Source: Hydrogenophaga sp. PBL-H3
Lineage (GTDB): Bacteria; Pseudomonadota; Gammaproteobacteria; Burkholderiales; Burkholderiaceae_C
Assembly: GCF_010104355.1 (NCBI RefSeq)
Contig: NZ_CP044972.1
Coordinates: forward strand, 3,782,001-3,846,000
Reading direction: 5' to 3'
DNA length: 64,000 nucleotides
Shown: positions 1-8,240 of the stretch, one piece after another
Position numbering within the stretch: position 1 is the first letter of the stretch
Layout: each line of letters begins with the position of its first letter
Translations under genes and position numbers: made by a program
The notes under the pieces: model-generated
The model's input: the letters and a program-made list of their open reading frames with translations, nothing else
Databases searched by the model: none
Told to the model about the DNA's origin: nothing

Positions 1-553
1 TGCGCAGCATGAGTTCGGCGCCCTTGTAGGCGCATTCGCGCGCCATTTCGGGAAACATGCCGTCGTGGCAGATGATGAGCGCGAGCTTGATGCCGCGCGG
101 CCCCTCGATCACCGGGATGCCCATGTTGCCGGGCTCCCACGGCTCCACCGGCACCCAGGGGTGGAACTTGCGGTAGTAGAGCTTGAGCACGCCCTGGTCA
201 TCAAAAATGATGCCGGTGTTGTAGGGGTTGCCGCCGGGGTTGGCTTCCATGATGGAGAAGCAACCCCAGATGCGGTGCGTGATGCAGGCCTGGCGCATGG
301 CCCCGACCTCGGGGCCGTCCATGCTGACCATGAGCTCGGGCGCGGTGCTCATGGACAGGCCATGCAGCGCGTACTCGGGGAACACCAGCAGGTCCATGTG
401 GGCATAGCCTCGGCGGGCCTTGCCCACCATGTCCACGATCTTCTGCGTTTGCGCGGCCAGCTGCGCCGGTGTCTCCACCAGCGGCAACTGCAGCTGGGCC
501 AGGCCCACCACCACGCCCCCGGGCGACTTGTTCAAGCCACTCAATCCATTCAT
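1..553 (-). CDS. amiF: Formamidase (AmiF-like), 3' end cut by the window
   Basis: Nitrilase-superfamily amide hydrolase; the AmiF group releases ammonia and formate from formamide in the cytoplasm. 184 residues are visible of a family length near 340. The start MNGLSGLNKSP matches the typical AmiF N-terminus. The nitrilase triad is readable: Glu60 in FPEY, Lys129 in YYRK and Cys162 in ICHDGMF. WGCFSIME and HPWVPVEPWEPG are typical of the aliphatic amidase/formamidase branch and favour formamidase over a general nitrilase. It lies 28 bases after the second ABC permease on the same strand, so it is probably the last visible gene of that import operon. That suggests an imported amide or another nitrogen compound, which is inference. 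The C-terminus lies beyond position 1. Confidence 0.9.
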   Translation of the reverse strand, partial: MNGLSGLNKSPGGVVVGLAQLQLPLVETPAQLAAQTQKIVDMVGKARRGYAHMDLLVFPEYALHGLSMSTAPELMVSMDGPEVGAMRQACITHRIWGCFSIMEANPGGNPYNTGIIFDDQGVLKLYYRKFHPWVPVEPWEPGNMGIPVIEGPRGIKLALIICHDGMFPEMARECAYKGAELMLR

Positions 554-581
554 CGTCAATTGCTCCCGTTTCAGAGTTCGG

Positions 582-1502
582 TCAACGCTGCACGCCCAGC
601 TCGCTCGGGGCGCCGCGCAGTACGCGCTGCGGCGCACAGGTCACCACCAATATCACCAGCGTCATCACATAAGGCACGGCGTTGAAGAGGTAGTAGTAGC
701 CGGTGACGCCGACCGACTGCAGCGCCGGGCCGAGCGCGCCCGCGCCACCAAACAGCAGCGCCGCCCACAGGCAGGCCATGGGGCGCCAGCGCGCAAAGAT
801 CACCAGCGCCACGGCAATGAGGCCTTGCCCGCTGGACAGGCCCTCGTTCCAGCTGCCGGGGTAGTAGAGCGAGAGCGACGCACCCCCAAGGCCGGCAATG
901 GCGCCACCCACGGTGGTGGCCAGCGTTCGCACCCAGGTGACCGAGGTACCCAACGCGCGCGCCGCGTCAGACGAGTCCCCCACCATGCGCACCAGCATGC
1001 CCCAGCGCGTGTTGGCAAAGGCCCAGGCCATGAGCAGCGCGAGCAGCACGCCGATGGGGAACAGCGCGTTGATGTTGAGCGCGGCGCGCACCTGCGGGGA
1101 GTCGCTCCAGTTGCCCAGCGGGAGCGAACCCAGCGTGGGCGCCTGCGGCTGGATCAGCGGCTTGCCAAGGTAGAAGGCCAGGCCGATGCCGAGCATCATC
1201 ACGCCGATGCCCATGGCGATGTCGTTGACGCGTTTCATGGAACACGCCAGACCGTGCAGCAGCCCCAGCAGCGCACCGCTGGCCGAACCGGCGAGCACAC
1301 CCAGCCAGGCCGAGCCGCTCCAGTACGCCACGCCGAACGCGCTCATGGCCGAAAACACGAGCACGCCTTCCAGGCCGAGGTTGATGCGGCCCGACTTTTC
1401 GGTGAGGCACTCGCCCAGGCTCACAAACAGAAACGGCGTGCCCACCCGGATCGCGCCGCCCAGGATGGCCAGCAGCACCGCACCGATCGCGTCCATGTCC
1501 AT
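582..1502 (-). CDS. ABC transporter permease (BMP/simple-sugar type, second subunit)
   Basis: 306-residue inner-membrane permease of the BPD_transp_2 family, the type paired with BMP-family binding proteins for nucleosides and related solutes. Starting at MDMDAIGAVLL gives the expected N-terminus, followed by the conserved segment FVSLGECLTEKSGRINLGLE and about eight hydrophobic helices. The start overlaps the stop of the upstream permease by one base (TGATG), a sign of translational coupling. An open frame continues upstream of this start but has no permease character. The substrate cannot be read from the sequence; the formamidase neighbour suggests a nitrogen compound. Confidence 0.9.
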   Translation of the reverse strand: MDMDAIGAVLLAILGGAIRVGTPFLFVSLGECLTEKSGRINLGLEGVLVFSAMSAFGVAYWSGSAWLGVLAGSASGALLGLLHGLACSMKRVNDIAMGIGVMMLGIGLAFYLGKPLIQPQAPTLGSLPLGNWSDSPQVRAALNINALFPIGVLLALLMAWAFANTRWGMLVRMVGDSSDAARALGTSVTWVRTLATTVGGAIAGLGGASLSLYYPGSWNEGLSSGQGLIAVALVIFARWRPMACLWAALLFGGAGALGPALQSVGVTGYYYLFNAVPYVMTLVILVVTCAPQRVLRGAPSELGVQR

Positions 1503-2587
1503 CAGGCGGCTCCCTTCTGTGGCGCGGGCTGCGGAGCCGACACACGCTTGAGCACGTCCCAGCGGATGCGCCCGCGCGCGGCTTCGGCCGAAAGGATGAG
1601 CACGAACACAAAGCCCAGCAAAACCTGCACCGACGCATCGGGCAGGCCCAGACGGCGCTGCAGCAAACTGCCCGCCGCACCAAAACCCCCGAGCACGATG
1701 GCCACCGGGATGATGGCCAGCGGGTGGTGGCGCGCCGCAAAGCTCACCAGGATGCCGGTGTAGCCCAACCCGGCGATCACCGACGCATTGGCCGCCGTGT
1801 GCACCGCCGCGATCTCGATGCCGCCCGCCAGACCCGCCGCCGCGCCGCCCAGCGCACACGCCGTGATGACCAGGCGCCCCGCCGGCAGACCCACCAGGCC
1901 GGCGGCGCGCACGTTGCCCCCCACCACGCGGGTGGCAAACCCGTGGGTGGTCCGGCCCAGCCAGATGGCGGCCAGCACGCAGCACACCACGCCCCACACC
2001 AGCCCCCAGTGCACGTCATAACCACCGATGGGGCCGATCAGCAGGCCGTCCTTGAGCGCGAAGGTGGACGGTTTGTTCAGACTGGCCGGGTCGCGCATCG
2101 GGCCCTCGACCAGGTGCTTGAACACATTGACCGCCACGTAGGCCAGCAAGAGGCTGCTGATGGTTTCGTTCACACCGCGGTACTGGCGCAGGTAGCCCGC
2201 CAGCGCGATCCACGCCGCGCCGCCGAGGGCCGCGGCCAGCATGAGGCTGGTGGTGCCGAACACGCCCTCGGGCACGGCCCACACATAGGGCAGACCGGCG
2301 CAGGCCAGCGCCCCCACGATGAGCGCGCCTTCGCCACCGATGATGGTGAGGCCGGCGCGCGCCGGCAGCGCCACGCACAGCGCGGTGAGCATCAGGGGCG
2401 CGGCGCGCTGCAAGGTGTTCTGCAGCGAAAACGCGTCGCCGAACGCGCCGAAGAACAGCAGCCGCCAGACCTCCAGCGGATCAAACCCGGCCAGCGCCAC
2501 GAACAAGCCGAAGAGCAACAAGGCGCCCGCGATGGCGAGCACCGGCAGCAGCACGGCCTCGGCGGTGTCGGTGAAACGGCTCGTCAT
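1502..2587 (-). CDS. ABC transporter permease (BMP/simple-sugar type, first subunit)
   Basis: 361-residue inner-membrane permease of the BPD_transp_2 family. The N-terminal helix (about residues 13-35) is followed by the LQRAAPLMLTALCVALPARAG region and the GGEGALIVGA motif shared by this group, then further hydrophobic helices. It lies 25 bases after the binding-protein gene and overlaps the next permease by one base, so the three genes form one operon. The two permeases probably form a heterodimer. No ATPase gene lies between the binding protein and the permeases, unlike many BMP-type operons. Confidence 0.9.
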   Translation of the reverse strand: MTSRFTDTAEAVLLPVLAIAGALLLFGLFVALAGFDPLEVWRLLFFGAFGDAFSLQNTLQRAAPLMLTALCVALPARAGLTIIGGEGALIVGALACAGLPYVWAVPEGVFGTTSLMLAAALGGAAWIALAGYLRQYRGVNETISSLLLAYVAVNVFKHLVEGPMRDPASLNKPSTFALKDGLLIGPIGGYDVHWGLVWGVVCCVLAAIWLGRTTHGFATRVVGGNVRAAGLVGLPAGRLVITACALGGAAAGLAGGIEIAAVHTAANASVIAGLGYTGILVSFAARHHPLAIIPVAIVLGGFGAAGSLLQRRLGLPDASVQVLLGFVFVLILSAEAARGRIRWDVLKRVSAPQPAPQKGAA

Positions 2588-2612
2588 GGCGGGGCCAGCA
2601 CGGCGGGGTTCG

Positions 2613-3731
2613 TCAGACCTTGCCGATGACGCCTTCGACCAGGTAGTTCATCGATTCGAGTTCGATCGCGGTCTGTTTGAAGACCTTGCCCTTGGGCACC
2701 ACCACCTTGCCGGTGTTGTCCTTGACTTCGCCCGCGAAGATGTCGAAGTCGCCTTTGAGCATGCGGGCCTTGATCGCGTCGGCCTGCTTGCGCGCCGGCT
2801 CGCTCACGGTGGGGCCGTAGGCCGAGGTTTTCACGAAACCGTCACGCAGGCCACCGCGCACGAAGTTGGGGTGCGGCTTGCCGGTGCGGGCGGCGTCGAC
2901 CATGGTGGTCACGGGCGTGACCCAGTTCCACTCGGCACCCGTCAGGTAGGCCTGGGGCGCGAGCTTGGACTGGTCGGCGTGGTAGCCACAGACCATCTTG
3001 CCCCGACGCGCAGCGGTCTCCACGATCACCTTGGGCGAGTCCACGTGCATGGTGAACACGTCCACACCCTGGTCGGCCAGGCTGCTGGTGGCTTCGGCTT
3101 CCTTCACCGGCAGCGACCAGTCGCCCGTGAAGATCACGGTGGTGGTGATGCTCGGGTCCACCGAGCGCGCGCCCATGGTGAAGGCGTTGATGTTGCGCAG
3201 CACCTGCGGAATCGGTTTGGCGGCAATGAAGCCGAGCTTCTTGCTCTTGCTCATGTGGCCCGCCACCACGCCGTTGAGGTACTGGGCTTCTTCGATGTAG
3301 CCGAAGTAGCTCGCCGCGTTGGCCGGGTGCTTTCCGGCCGTCCACAGGCCACCGCAATGCGCGAAGCGCACGCCCGCGTTCTTGGGCGCCACGGTCAGGA
3401 TGTGGGGGTCGAAGTAACCGAACGAAGTGGGGAACAGCAGCGTGGCGCCGTCCTGCGAAATCATGCCCTGCATGCTGCGCTGCACTGCCTGTGTCTCGGG
3501 CACGCTTTCTTCTTCAACCACCTTCACGCCCGGCATCTTCTTGAGCACGGCGGCCGATTCGGCGTGGGCCTGGTTGTAGCCATAGTCATCGCGCGGGCCC
3601 ACGTAAAGGAAACCCACGGTGATGGGAGCCTGCGCGTGTGCCGCCAGCGGCAGGCCGCCCAATGCCAGCCCAGCGCCCATGGCGCCAGAGCCCAGAATCC
3701 AGTCGCGACGGTTCCACATTGCTTTGTCCAT
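2613..3731 (-). CDS. BMP family ABC transporter substrate-binding protein
   Basis: 372-residue periplasmic binding protein of the basic membrane protein (Med/PnrA-like) family. The N-terminus NRRDWILGSGAMGAG resembles a twin-arginine signal, ending near AAHAQA. The mature protein opens with ITVGFLYVGPRDDYGYNQAH, typical of the family, and contains GYIEEAQYLNGVVAGHMSKS. The chosen ATG has an AGAGG ribosome site six bases upstream; a second ATG four codons later is possible. Family members bind purine nucleosides, other N-heterocycles or quorum-signal-like compounds, so the ligand is undetermined. It is first in the operon with two permeases and the formamidase. Confidence 0.92.
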   Translation of the reverse strand: MDKAMWNRRDWILGSGAMGAGLALGGLPLAAHAQAPITVGFLYVGPRDDYGYNQAHAESAAVLKKMPGVKVVEEESVPETQAVQRSMQGMISQDGATLLFPTSFGYFDPHILTVAPKNAGVRFAHCGGLWTAGKHPANAASYFGYIEEAQYLNGVVAGHMSKSKKLGFIAAKPIPQVLRNINAFTMGARSVDPSITTTVIFTGDWSLPVKEAEATSSLADQGVDVFTMHVDSPKVIVETAARRGKMVCGYHADQSKLAPQAYLTGAEWNWVTPVTTMVDAARTGKPHPNFVRGGLRDGFVKTSAYGPTVSEPARKQADAIKARMLKGDFDIFAGEVKDNTGKVVVPKGKVFKQTAIELESMNYLVEGVIGKV

Positions 3732-4045
3732 GAAAGACCTCTTTTCAGTTCCGGTGGTTGGGTGATCGGTGGTCTTGCGTCGGGATGGGCATTGAAATAA
3801 CACCATCTTGTATTCAAGACGATGCACACCTAGCAATGGGCGTGCCACGCGGCAGCGCGATCGCTTCGGTGCGGTGGTCTTCAAGGGCGTAGAACGGTTC
3901 GACGGGCGTTCACGCCGGGATGTGGGCCGGCGCACCGCACCGCCCGTCGGGCACGGCTGCAGTGCGTGAAGCATGCGCATGCCCATGCGCGGTGCATGGG
4001 CCGCACGCCCCGCACCAGCGGAGCGCTGAGCGCTGGGCGCCCGAC
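3732..4045 (-). promoter_or_regulatory. Leader/promoter region of the BMP-ABC-formamidase operon
   Basis: A 314-base stretch without a convincing gene. Near 3790-3830 it becomes locally A/T-rich and contains the short inverted repeat TCTTG-TATT-CAAGA (3806-3819), a candidate operator or -10 region for the minus-strand ABC operon. The remainder toward 4045 is GC-rich with no recognisable element. The 9-mer TTGTATTCA within it also occurs upstream of the IclR/TTT pair at 7148. Assignment as a promoter is inference from position. Confidence 0.4.
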
Positions 4046-4909
4046 TCAGTTCGCCAGGCCGTTCACCGGGAAGTCGTAGGTGTCGTCAAGCACCTTGGCC
4101 GCCATGCGCGGCAGCATGCGGCCAATGAAGGCCTCGCCCAGCCACTGGCGCACCTGCGGCGCCGACGCACCGGCTTCCAGCTCGAAGCTCAGGCTGCTGA
4201 AGCTGCCGATGCCGTCGTCCACCAGCAAGCCAGCGGGCACGGTGGGTGCCGAGCCGGCATCGTCCAGGGGCCTGCCGGCTTCGAGTTTCCAGGCGTTGAG
4301 AAAGCGGTCGAAATAGCCCACCGTGCCCTGGCGCCAGACCTCGGCCACGTACAGGTTCCACGCCCCCTGGTGCTCCACCACGAAACCCCAGGCGAATTCG
4401 TGCACCTGGGCGGGTACCTGGTCAAACACACCGATCTCGCGCACTTCCTCGCGCGCTGCGAATTCGGCAAACAACGGGCCGGGGCCACTGGCCTGGCCGT
4501 TGACGAAGCGCTCGATCTCCTGCGGATCCGCCACGAACAGCGCCTGGTCGGCCGGCGTGGATCGGCGCGCCCGCTTGAGCAGTCGATCGGTCGCATCCAC
4601 CGTCTTCTGGGCATTGATGCAGCGGTCGCGGAAGGTGCGGCGTCCTTCTTCGGTGGAGATCAGGGCCACGGTTTCGTCAAACGCGGCGTCGTCCTGCAGG
4701 TGCCCGGACTCGCGCATGTGCAGCACGATGTCGAGCATGGAATTGCGGGTGATGTGCTCGACCATGTAGGCCATCTCGCCGCCCTCGTAGTCGGTCATCG
4801 AGGATTGGATCCACGCCATCAGCTCCAGGCCCGAGAGGCCCTGCGGCGCGCGAGGCATGTCGTTGAACAAAGCACGAAGCACCCGCACGGTGTCCAGATC
4901 ACTCGCCAT
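4046..4909 (-). CDS. Hypothetical protein, 287 aa
   Basis: I do not recognise a family. The ATG at 4909 is preceded by a strong TGGAGGGG ribosome site, so I prefer it to an in-frame start further upstream. The protein looks soluble and acidic, with no signal peptide or membrane helix. Its N-terminal 90 residues are predicted mainly helical (DTVRVLRALFNDMPRAPQG, TDYEGGEMAYMVEHITRNS), and a C-terminal part resembles a small mixed alpha/beta domain ending VLDDTYDFPVNGLAN. It stands alone on the minus strand, more than 300 bases upstream of the BMP operon. Coding bias matches its neighbours, which supports a real gene. Confidence 0.75.
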   Translation of the reverse strand: MASDLDTVRVLRALFNDMPRAPQGLSGLELMAWIQSSMTDYEGGEMAYMVEHITRNSMLDIVLHMRESGHLQDDAAFDETVALISTEEGRRTFRDRCINAQKTVDATDRLLKRARRSTPADQALFVADPQEIERFVNGQASGPGPLFAEFAAREEVREIGVFDQVPAQVHEFAWGFVVEHQGAWNLYVAEVWRQGTVGYFDRFLNAWKLEAGRPLDDAGSAPTVPAGLLVDDGIGSFSSLSFELEAGASAPQVRQWLGEAFIGRMLPRMAAKVLDDTYDFPVNGLAN

Positions 4910-5129
4910 AAACCCCTCCAGGCCGACATTCACGCAAATGGGCGCGTGGCCATGAGTGGCCTCCGATACCCGGTACAGTGGCAAGCATAGTTCCGAACCG
5001 ATGCCTGAGACACCTTGAATGCTGCGAGGCCAGGCCTCGGTGGGTCAAGAGCGTGACGGTTTTGGCACGCTTGAGGCACTCCGGTGAACTTAGACGCACC
5101 CGCACCCAACCCCCGATCCAGGAGAACCC

Positions 5130-5543
5130 ATGCACCTCAAATCATTGCTCGCCAGCCTCACCCTGGCGCTGGCCGCCGGCGCCGCCTGTGCGCAAGACAC
5201 CGTGGTCTACCACTTCGACAACACCGTCGCGCAAGGCCTCAAAGGCCTGCGCAACGTTCGCAACCACCTCGACACCGACCCCAAGGCCAAGATCACCATC
5301 GTCACCCACGCCGAGGGGGTGGACATGCTGATGGAGGGCGCCAAGGCGGTCAACGGTACCGAATTTGCACCTCTGGTGTCGGCCCTCAAGAGCCGGGGCG
5401 TCAACTTCGAAATCTGCGAGATCACGCTGAAGAACCGCGATCTCAAGAAGGAGCAGTTCATCCAGGAGGCCGATTTCACGCCGTCCGGGGTGGTCCGTAT
5501 CGCCAAGCTGCAGAAACAGGGCTTTGCTTACGTCAAGCCCTGA
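5130..5543 (+). CDS. Periplasmic DsrE/DsrF-like family protein
   Basis: 137-residue protein with a clear Sec signal peptide (MHLKSLLASLTLALAAGAACAQ). The mature part matches the DsrE/DsrF-like fold: a TVVYHFDNT first strand, KITIVTHAEGVDMLMEGAK, and a Cys in FEICEITLKNR at the position used for sulfur transfer in DsrE-type proteins. The ribosome site AGGAGA lies just before the ATG. The OsmC gene starts six bases after its stop, so the two are probably cotranscribed. A role in sulfur or thiol chemistry is family-level inference; no partner sulfur-oxidation genes are present here. Confidence 0.82.
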   Translation: MHLKSLLASLTLALAAGAACAQDTVVYHFDNTVAQGLKGLRNVRNHLDTDPKAKITIVTHAEGVDMLMEGAKAVNGTEFAPLVSALKSRGVNFEICEITLKNRDLKKEQFIQEADFTPSGVVRIAKLQKQGFAYVKP

Positions 5544-5549
5544 AGCGCG

Positions 5550-5999
5550 ATGACCACCGTTTCCGTCTCGCTCGCACAGCAGGCCGACTACCGCTTCGAG
5601 GTTGACTTCGGGGCTGGCATTCCCGGCTTGATGGCCGATGAACCACCACCGCTGGGCAAGGGTGAAGGCCCCGCCCCTGCGCAATTGCTGTGCGCCGCCG
5701 TAGGCAACTGCTTGAGCGATTCGCTCCTCTTTGCCTTGCGCAAGTTCAAGCAGGCGCCCGAACCCATCCGCTGTGAAGTGCAAGCCGACGTGGGGCGCAA
5801 CCCGGAAGGTCGACTGCGGATTCTGGGTCTCCACGCCACCGTGACCCTGGGTGTGCCGGCAAACGCCCTGCAACACCTCGACAGGGCGCTGGCGCAGTTC
5901 GAGGAGTTCTGCACCGTCACACAAAGCGTCAGGCAGGCCTTGCCTGTGCGGGTCACGGTCCTTGACGTGGATGGGCTCCTGTTGAGAGATCAGACCTGA
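5550..5999 (+). CDS. OsmC family protein
   Basis: 149-residue cytoplasmic protein of the OsmC/Ohr family of thiol-dependent peroxidases and related proteins. Cys54 (in AVGNCLSDSLLF) and Cys121 (in FEEFCTVTQSV) lie at the two positions that form the redox pair in the family; Cys48 is extra. Length is normal. It is sandwiched tightly between the DsrE-like gene and a DUF2798 gene, with gaps of six bases and one base. A general role against organic hydroperoxides is possible, but sub-family function is not settled by sequence alone. Confidence 0.85.
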   Translation: MTTVSVSLAQQADYRFEVDFGAGIPGLMADEPPPLGKGEGPAPAQLLCAAVGNCLSDSLLFALRKFKQAPEPIRCEVQADVGRNPEGRLRILGLHATVTLGVPANALQHLDRALAQFEEFCTVTQSVRQALPVRVTVLDVDGLLLRDQT

Positions 6000-6000
6000 G

Positions 6001-6273
6001 ATGAAGCTGCCGCACAAATTCGCGGGTTTCGCATTCGCCGCCTACATGGCCGGCATCATTGCGTTCGTGATGAGTGCCGTGCTGACCGCCATCAACACCG
6101 GCCTGGGAAACGGCTTTGTCCTGCGCGTCTTTCAAGCCTACGCCGTGGCGTTTCCAGTGGCATTCACCTGCGTGGTGATCTTCAGGCCAGTCGTCGTTTT
6201 CCTGATGGGCAAGACGGTCCATGGACCAGGTCTGGCACCAACGCCGGGCAAGACGGCGCCGCCATCCCGTTGA
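6001..6273 (+). CDS. DUF2798 family small membrane protein
   Basis: 90-residue inner-membrane protein with two hydrophobic helices (about residues 10-32 and 45-68), matching DUF2798. It starts one base after the OsmC stop (TGAGATG), so translation is probably coupled. The C-terminal 20 residues are proline-rich and outside the membrane. Function is unknown in the family. Confidence 0.8.
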   Translation: MKLPHKFAGFAFAAYMAGIIAFVMSAVLTAINTGLGNGFVLRVFQAYAVAFPVAFTCVVIFRPVVVFLMGKTVHGPGLAPTPGKTAPPSR

Positions 6274-6337
6274 TGCGCTGGCTGCGCCAGGGGCCATACC
6301 AGCCGATCGGGTGTCACGCCATCGGGGCGATGGCGTT

Positions 6338-7126
6338 TCAAGGGTGCCACTTGGCCGCCGCAGCGGACGAAGACGGCCTGCGCGCGCCCGAGATGGCGTA
6401 AGACAACTCGTTGGCGGCGGTCATCACCGTTTGCGCCAGTTCCAGCAGGCGGACCTCGGGCAGGCGCGCCGTAGGGCCCGAAATGCAGACCGAACCCAGC
6501 AGCCGCCACTGCAGTCCGAACACCGGCGCCGAGACGCTGGACACCTCGGCCTCGCGTTCGCCCATCGACAGGTGAAACCCCCGGCGGCGAATCGATTCGT
6601 AGGGCTCGCCAGCCTCCCCTGAAAACGCCAGGATCACGCGCCCCGGCGCGCCCAGATCCAGTGGCAGGCCGATGCCCACGCGCACGTGGTGGCGAATGGT
6701 CTGCGGGCCATCGACCCGCGCCAGGCACTGACGCTGCAAACCTTCTCGCACGTAGAACGAAGCGCTTTCGCCCGTCTGCACGGTGAGCGCGCGCAGCACC
6801 GGCTCCACCACGTCGTGCACATCAAAGACGGCCTGGTAACACGCGCCCAGCCAGCCCGCTGCGCGGCCCAGCCGCCAGCTTCCATCTTCTTTCTGCACCA
6901 GGTAGTTGTCGGCCGCCAGCGTGCGCGCCAGGCGCAGCGTGGTGGTCTTGTGCATGCCGGTGCGCCGGCTCATCTCGGCCAGCGTGAGTTGCGGGTCGTC
7001 CATGCCGAAACTCTCCATCAGGCGCAAGGCGCGCGTCACCGCGATCACGCTGCCAGTGGTCGTTTCACCGACCGCTCCATCGGGCGCCTTGACTTGATTT
7101 CTGACAGGTTTCATTGGATGGCCCAT
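6338..7126 (-). CDS. IclR family transcriptional regulator
   Basis: 262-residue regulator. The N-terminal winged helix-turn-helix covers about residues 25-90 (LTLAEMSRRTGMHKTTTLRLARTLA) and the C-terminal effector-binding domain contains the typical HHVRVGIGLPLDLGAPGRVILAF segment. It is transcribed away from the TTT receptor/RraA/dehydrogenase operon and is the likely local regulator. The start is uncertain: ATG 7126 and ATG 7114 are both possible and neither has a strong ribosome site. An imperfect palindrome overlaps the upstream start (7126-7144), suggesting autoregulation. Confidence 0.9.
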   Translation of the reverse strand: MGHPMKPVRNQVKAPDGAVGETTTGSVIAVTRALRLMESFGMDDPQLTLAEMSRRTGMHKTTTLRLARTLAADNYLVQKEDGSWRLGRAAGWLGACYQAVFDVHDVVEPVLRALTVQTGESASFYVREGLQRQCLARVDGPQTIRHHVRVGIGLPLDLGAPGRVILAFSGEAGEPYESIRRRGFHLSMGEREAEVSSVSAPVFGLQWRLLGSVCISGPTARLPEVRLLELAQTVMTAANELSYAISGARRPSSSAAAAKWHP

Positions 7127-7144
7127 GTTTCAACAAGTGGAACA
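7126..7144. promoter_or_regulatory. Candidate IclR operator
   Basis: Imperfect palindrome TGTTTCA-N5-TGGAACA in the divergent gap between the IclR gene and the TTT operon; the arms match at six of seven positions. Its size and TGGAA/TTCCA-like arms resemble operators of IclR-family proteins. It overlaps the first base of the proposed IclR start codon, which fits autorepression. The related sequence TTCAGTGAAAC follows at 7154. Confidence 0.5.
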
Positions 7145-7239
7145 GCATTGTATTCAGTGAAACACAACCGTACAGTCCGCCCCAGCCGCCCAACACAGCG
7201 CAGCGGCTCTCTTGCCCAAGCTGACCCATGGAGACAAAC

Positions 7240-8214
7240 ATGAACTTTTCCCGCCGCCACGTCCTTGCCGCCGCCAGTCTGTTGCTGGCCACTGGCGCCG
7301 CCCTGGCCCAGACCTATCCCAGCAAGCCGATCAAGGTCGTGGTGCCCTTCCCCGCCGGTGGCGGTACCGACCTGATCGCCCGCGAGGTGACCAACAAGAT
7401 CCAGACCACCAACAAGGGCTGGAGCTTCATCGTCGAGAACCGCCCCGGTACCGGCGGCAACATCGGTGTCGATGCGGCCGCCAAGTCGCCGGCCGACGGT
7501 TACACGATCGCGCTGGGCCAGACCAGCAACCTGGCGATCAACCCCACGCTGTACAAAAAAATGCCGTACGACTCGGTCAAAGACCTGACCCCGGTGAGCC
7601 TGGTGGCCAGCGCGCCGCTGGTGCTGGTGGTGTCGGCCGAGTCGCCCTTCAAGACCCTGGCCGACGTGGTGGCCGCCAGCAAGGCCAAGCCCGACTCGTT
7701 GAACATCGCCACCGCTGGCAACGGCACCGTGGCCCACCTGGCCAGCGAGCTGTTTCAGAACATGGCGGGCGTGAGCTTCACCCACATTCCCTACAAGGGT
7801 GCCGCCCAGGCATCGACCGATCTGGTCGGCGGCCGCGTGGAGCTGTACCTGTCGTCCGTGCCCACGCTGATCGGTTTCATCAAGAACGGCAAGATGCGCC
7901 CGATCGCCGTGACCTCGCTCAAGCGGGTGGACGATCTGCCCTCGGTGCCCACCATCGCCGAGTCGGGCTACAAGGACTTCGAAGCCGTCACCTGGTTCGG
8001 TTTCGTCGCGCCCACGGGCACGCCCAAGGACGTGGTCACCCTGCTCAACAGCGAGCTGAACAAGGCGCTGCAGTCGGCCGACTTGAAGAAGCAGCTGAGC
8101 GACCAGGGCGCCGACGTGCTGGGCGGCACCCCCGAGGCTTTCGGCAACCTGATCAAGAGCGACCTCGCGCGCTGGGCTCCGATCATCAAGAAGTCGGGCG
8201 CCACGCTGGACTGA
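7240..8214 (+). CDS. Bug/TTT family tripartite tricarboxylate transporter receptor
   Basis: 324-residue periplasmic solute receptor of the Bug (TctC-like) family, which is expanded in Burkholderiales. The start at 7240 has GGAG six bases upstream, better than the ATG at 7228. A signal peptide (NFSRRHVLAAASLLLATGAALAQ) precedes the family opening YPSKPIKVVVPFPAGGGTD and the motif GTGGNIGVDAAAKS. No TctA/TctB membrane genes are next to it, so as in many such orphan receptors the membrane partners would be elsewhere or absent. Its ligand is probably a carboxylate used by the two downstream enzymes (inference). Confidence 0.93.
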   Translation: MNFSRRHVLAAASLLLATGAALAQTYPSKPIKVVVPFPAGGGTDLIAREVTNKIQTTNKGWSFIVENRPGTGGNIGVDAAAKSPADGYTIALGQTSNLAINPTLYKKMPYDSVKDLTPVSLVASAPLVLVVSAESPFKTLADVVAASKAKPDSLNIATAGNGTVAHLASELFQNMAGVSFTHIPYKGAAQASTDLVGGRVELYLSSVPTLIGFIKNGKMRPIAVTSLKRVDDLPSVPTIAESGYKDFEAVTWFGFVAPTGTPKDVVTLLNSELNKALQSADLKKQLSDQGADVLGGTPEAFGNLIKSDLARWAPIIKKSGATLD

Positions 8215-8240
8215 ATACAACCCGACCGATAGAGAACATC

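Noticed and set aside
420-1763. Long plus-strand open frame opposite the second ABC permease and beyond
   Set aside because: Composition is His/Gln/Arg-rich with no domain, as expected for the antisense of GC-rich coding DNA; the minus-strand permeases are clear.
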